DNA from: an uncultured Lachnospiraceae bacterium
Lineage (GTDB): Bacteria > Bacillota_A > Clostridia > Lachnospirales > Lachnospiraceae
Reading direction: 5' to 3'
DNA: 5,211 bases
NCBI GenBank assembly: GCA_947302185.1
Contig: CAMYVI010000196.1
Location: 1-5,211, forward strand
Shown: piece after piece, positions 4,734-5,211 of the stretch
Layout of the letters: every line of letters begins with the position of its first letter
How positions within the stretch are numbered: the first letter of the stretch is position 1
Position numbers and translations under genes: made by a program
Notes under the pieces: model-generated
Seen by the model: the letters and a program-made list of their open reading frames with translations, nothing else
Database searches by the model: none
What the model was told of the DNA's origin: nothing

Positions 4734-5211
4734 ATGTATCAGGATGAATACAAACGCTGGCTCGCCGCTGACCTCGAAGATCCGGATCTCAAGCCGGAAC
4801 TCCTCAAGATTGCTGACGATGATGAAGCGATCAAAGAGCGCTTCGCAGTCTCTCTCGCGTTCGGTACAGCAGGTCTTCGCGGAACTCTCGGAGCAGGCAC
4901 GAACCGTATGAACATCTGGGTAGTCCGTCAGGCTACACAGGGCGTTGCAAATTGGGTCAAGACTCAGGGTGGAAACCAGACCGTCGCCATCGCCTATGAC
5001 AGCCGCCTGAAGAGTGATATTTTCGCTAAGGAAGCTGCCGGAGTTCTCGCAGCCAACGGAATCAACGTTCGTATCTATGATGCACTTATGCCGGTTCCGG
5101 CACTCAGCTTCGCGACCCGCTATTATAAGTGCAATGCAGGTATCATGATTACAGCTTCCCACAATCCGTCCAAGTACAACGGATTCAAGGCTTACGGCCC
5201 GGATGGCTGCC
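4734..5211 (+). CDS. Phosphoglucomutase/phosphomannomutase, N-terminal part
   Basis: This is the first 159 codons of an alpha-D-phosphohexomutase, cut by the right window edge; full-length relatives of this type in Bacillota are about 560-580 residues. The enzyme interconverts hexose 1- and 6-phosphates in the cytoplasm, supplying UDP-glucose and cell-envelope sugar precursors. Visible motifs are FGTAGLRG (43-50), the phosphate-binding N-terminal loop; AIAYDSR (85-91); and the active-site loop TASHNPSKYNGFK (140-152) with Ser142, the serine that carries the catalytic phosphate. The N-terminal extension before FGTAGLRG (about 42 residues, starting MYQDEYKRWL) is typical of the PGM2/PgcA-like subgroup rather than GlmM. 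The ATG follows GGAGGG, with a gap of about seven bases. Whether glucose or mannose phosphate is preferred cannot be told from this part. Its long leader suggests possible post-transcriptional control. Confidence 0.93.
   Translation, partial: MYQDEYKRWLAADLEDPDLKPELLKIADDDEAIKERFAVSLAFGTAGLRGTLGAGTNRMNIWVVRQATQGVANWVKTQGGNQTVAIAYDSRLKSDIFAKEAAGVLAANGINVRIYDALMPVPALSFATRYYKCNAGIMITASHNPSKYNGFKAYGPDGC

Noticed and set aside
4701..5162. 153-codon minus-strand frame opposite the phosphohexomutase
   Set aside because: The plus strand encodes the unmistakable FGTAGLRG and TASHNP motifs, so this is a shadow frame.
1..5211. Search for CRISPR repeats, insertion-sequence ends, tRNA or rRNA
   Set aside because: No regularly spaced repeats, transposase frames with inverted repeats, cloverleaf with CCA-type end, or rRNA-like stretches were seen.

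Overview
The window looks like chromosomal DNA from a Gram-positive bacterium of the Bacillota, most likely class Clostridia. The reasons are moderate base composition, strong AGGAGG-type ribosome binding sites, a lysine riboswitch with an intrinsic terminator ahead of dapA, a barnase/barstar pair, and a lipobox-type signal peptide. The exact genus cannot be read from the sequence.

Layout, left to right. Positions 1-332 hold no convincing intact gene. An open, cysteine-rich minus-strand frame (226 to the left edge) weakly resembles the C-terminal zinc-finger-like tail of CitX-type proteins and may be a gene remnant or the start of a neighbouring gene. Positions 333-1181 (+) encode an OGG1-like 8-oxoguanine DNA glycosylase/lyase. 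Positions 1284-1539 (+) form a complete lysine-responsive control region: promoter, L-box aptamer, antiterminator and terminator. It feeds dapA (1556-2440, +), the first committed enzyme of lysine and diaminopimelate synthesis. dapA ends tail to tail, five bases from the stop codon of the opposing operon, and both ends share one inverted-repeat terminator.

Positions 4367 down to 2446 (minus strand) form a tight three-gene operon. It encodes a membrane-anchored (predicted lipoprotein) barnase-family ribonuclease, its cytosolic barstar-family inhibitor, and a six-helix voltage-gated potassium channel with a TVGYGD filter and a short TrkA-C-like tail. All barnase catalytic residues and most barstar contact residues are present, so the pair looks functional. 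The lipid anchor on the nuclease and the co-transcribed channel are the most unusual aspects of the window.

Positions 4368-4733 are a divergent promoter region. A good plus-strand promoter at 4487-4515 precedes a leader of about 210 nt with two hairpins. The leader leads into a phosphoglucomutase/phosphomannomutase gene (4734 to the right edge, truncated by the window).

The genes fall into separate modules: DNA repair, lysine/cell-wall precursor supply under lysine feedback, a surface nuclease/immunity/ion-channel operon, and sugar-phosphate interconversion. No tRNA, rRNA, insertion sequence or CRISPR array was seen.
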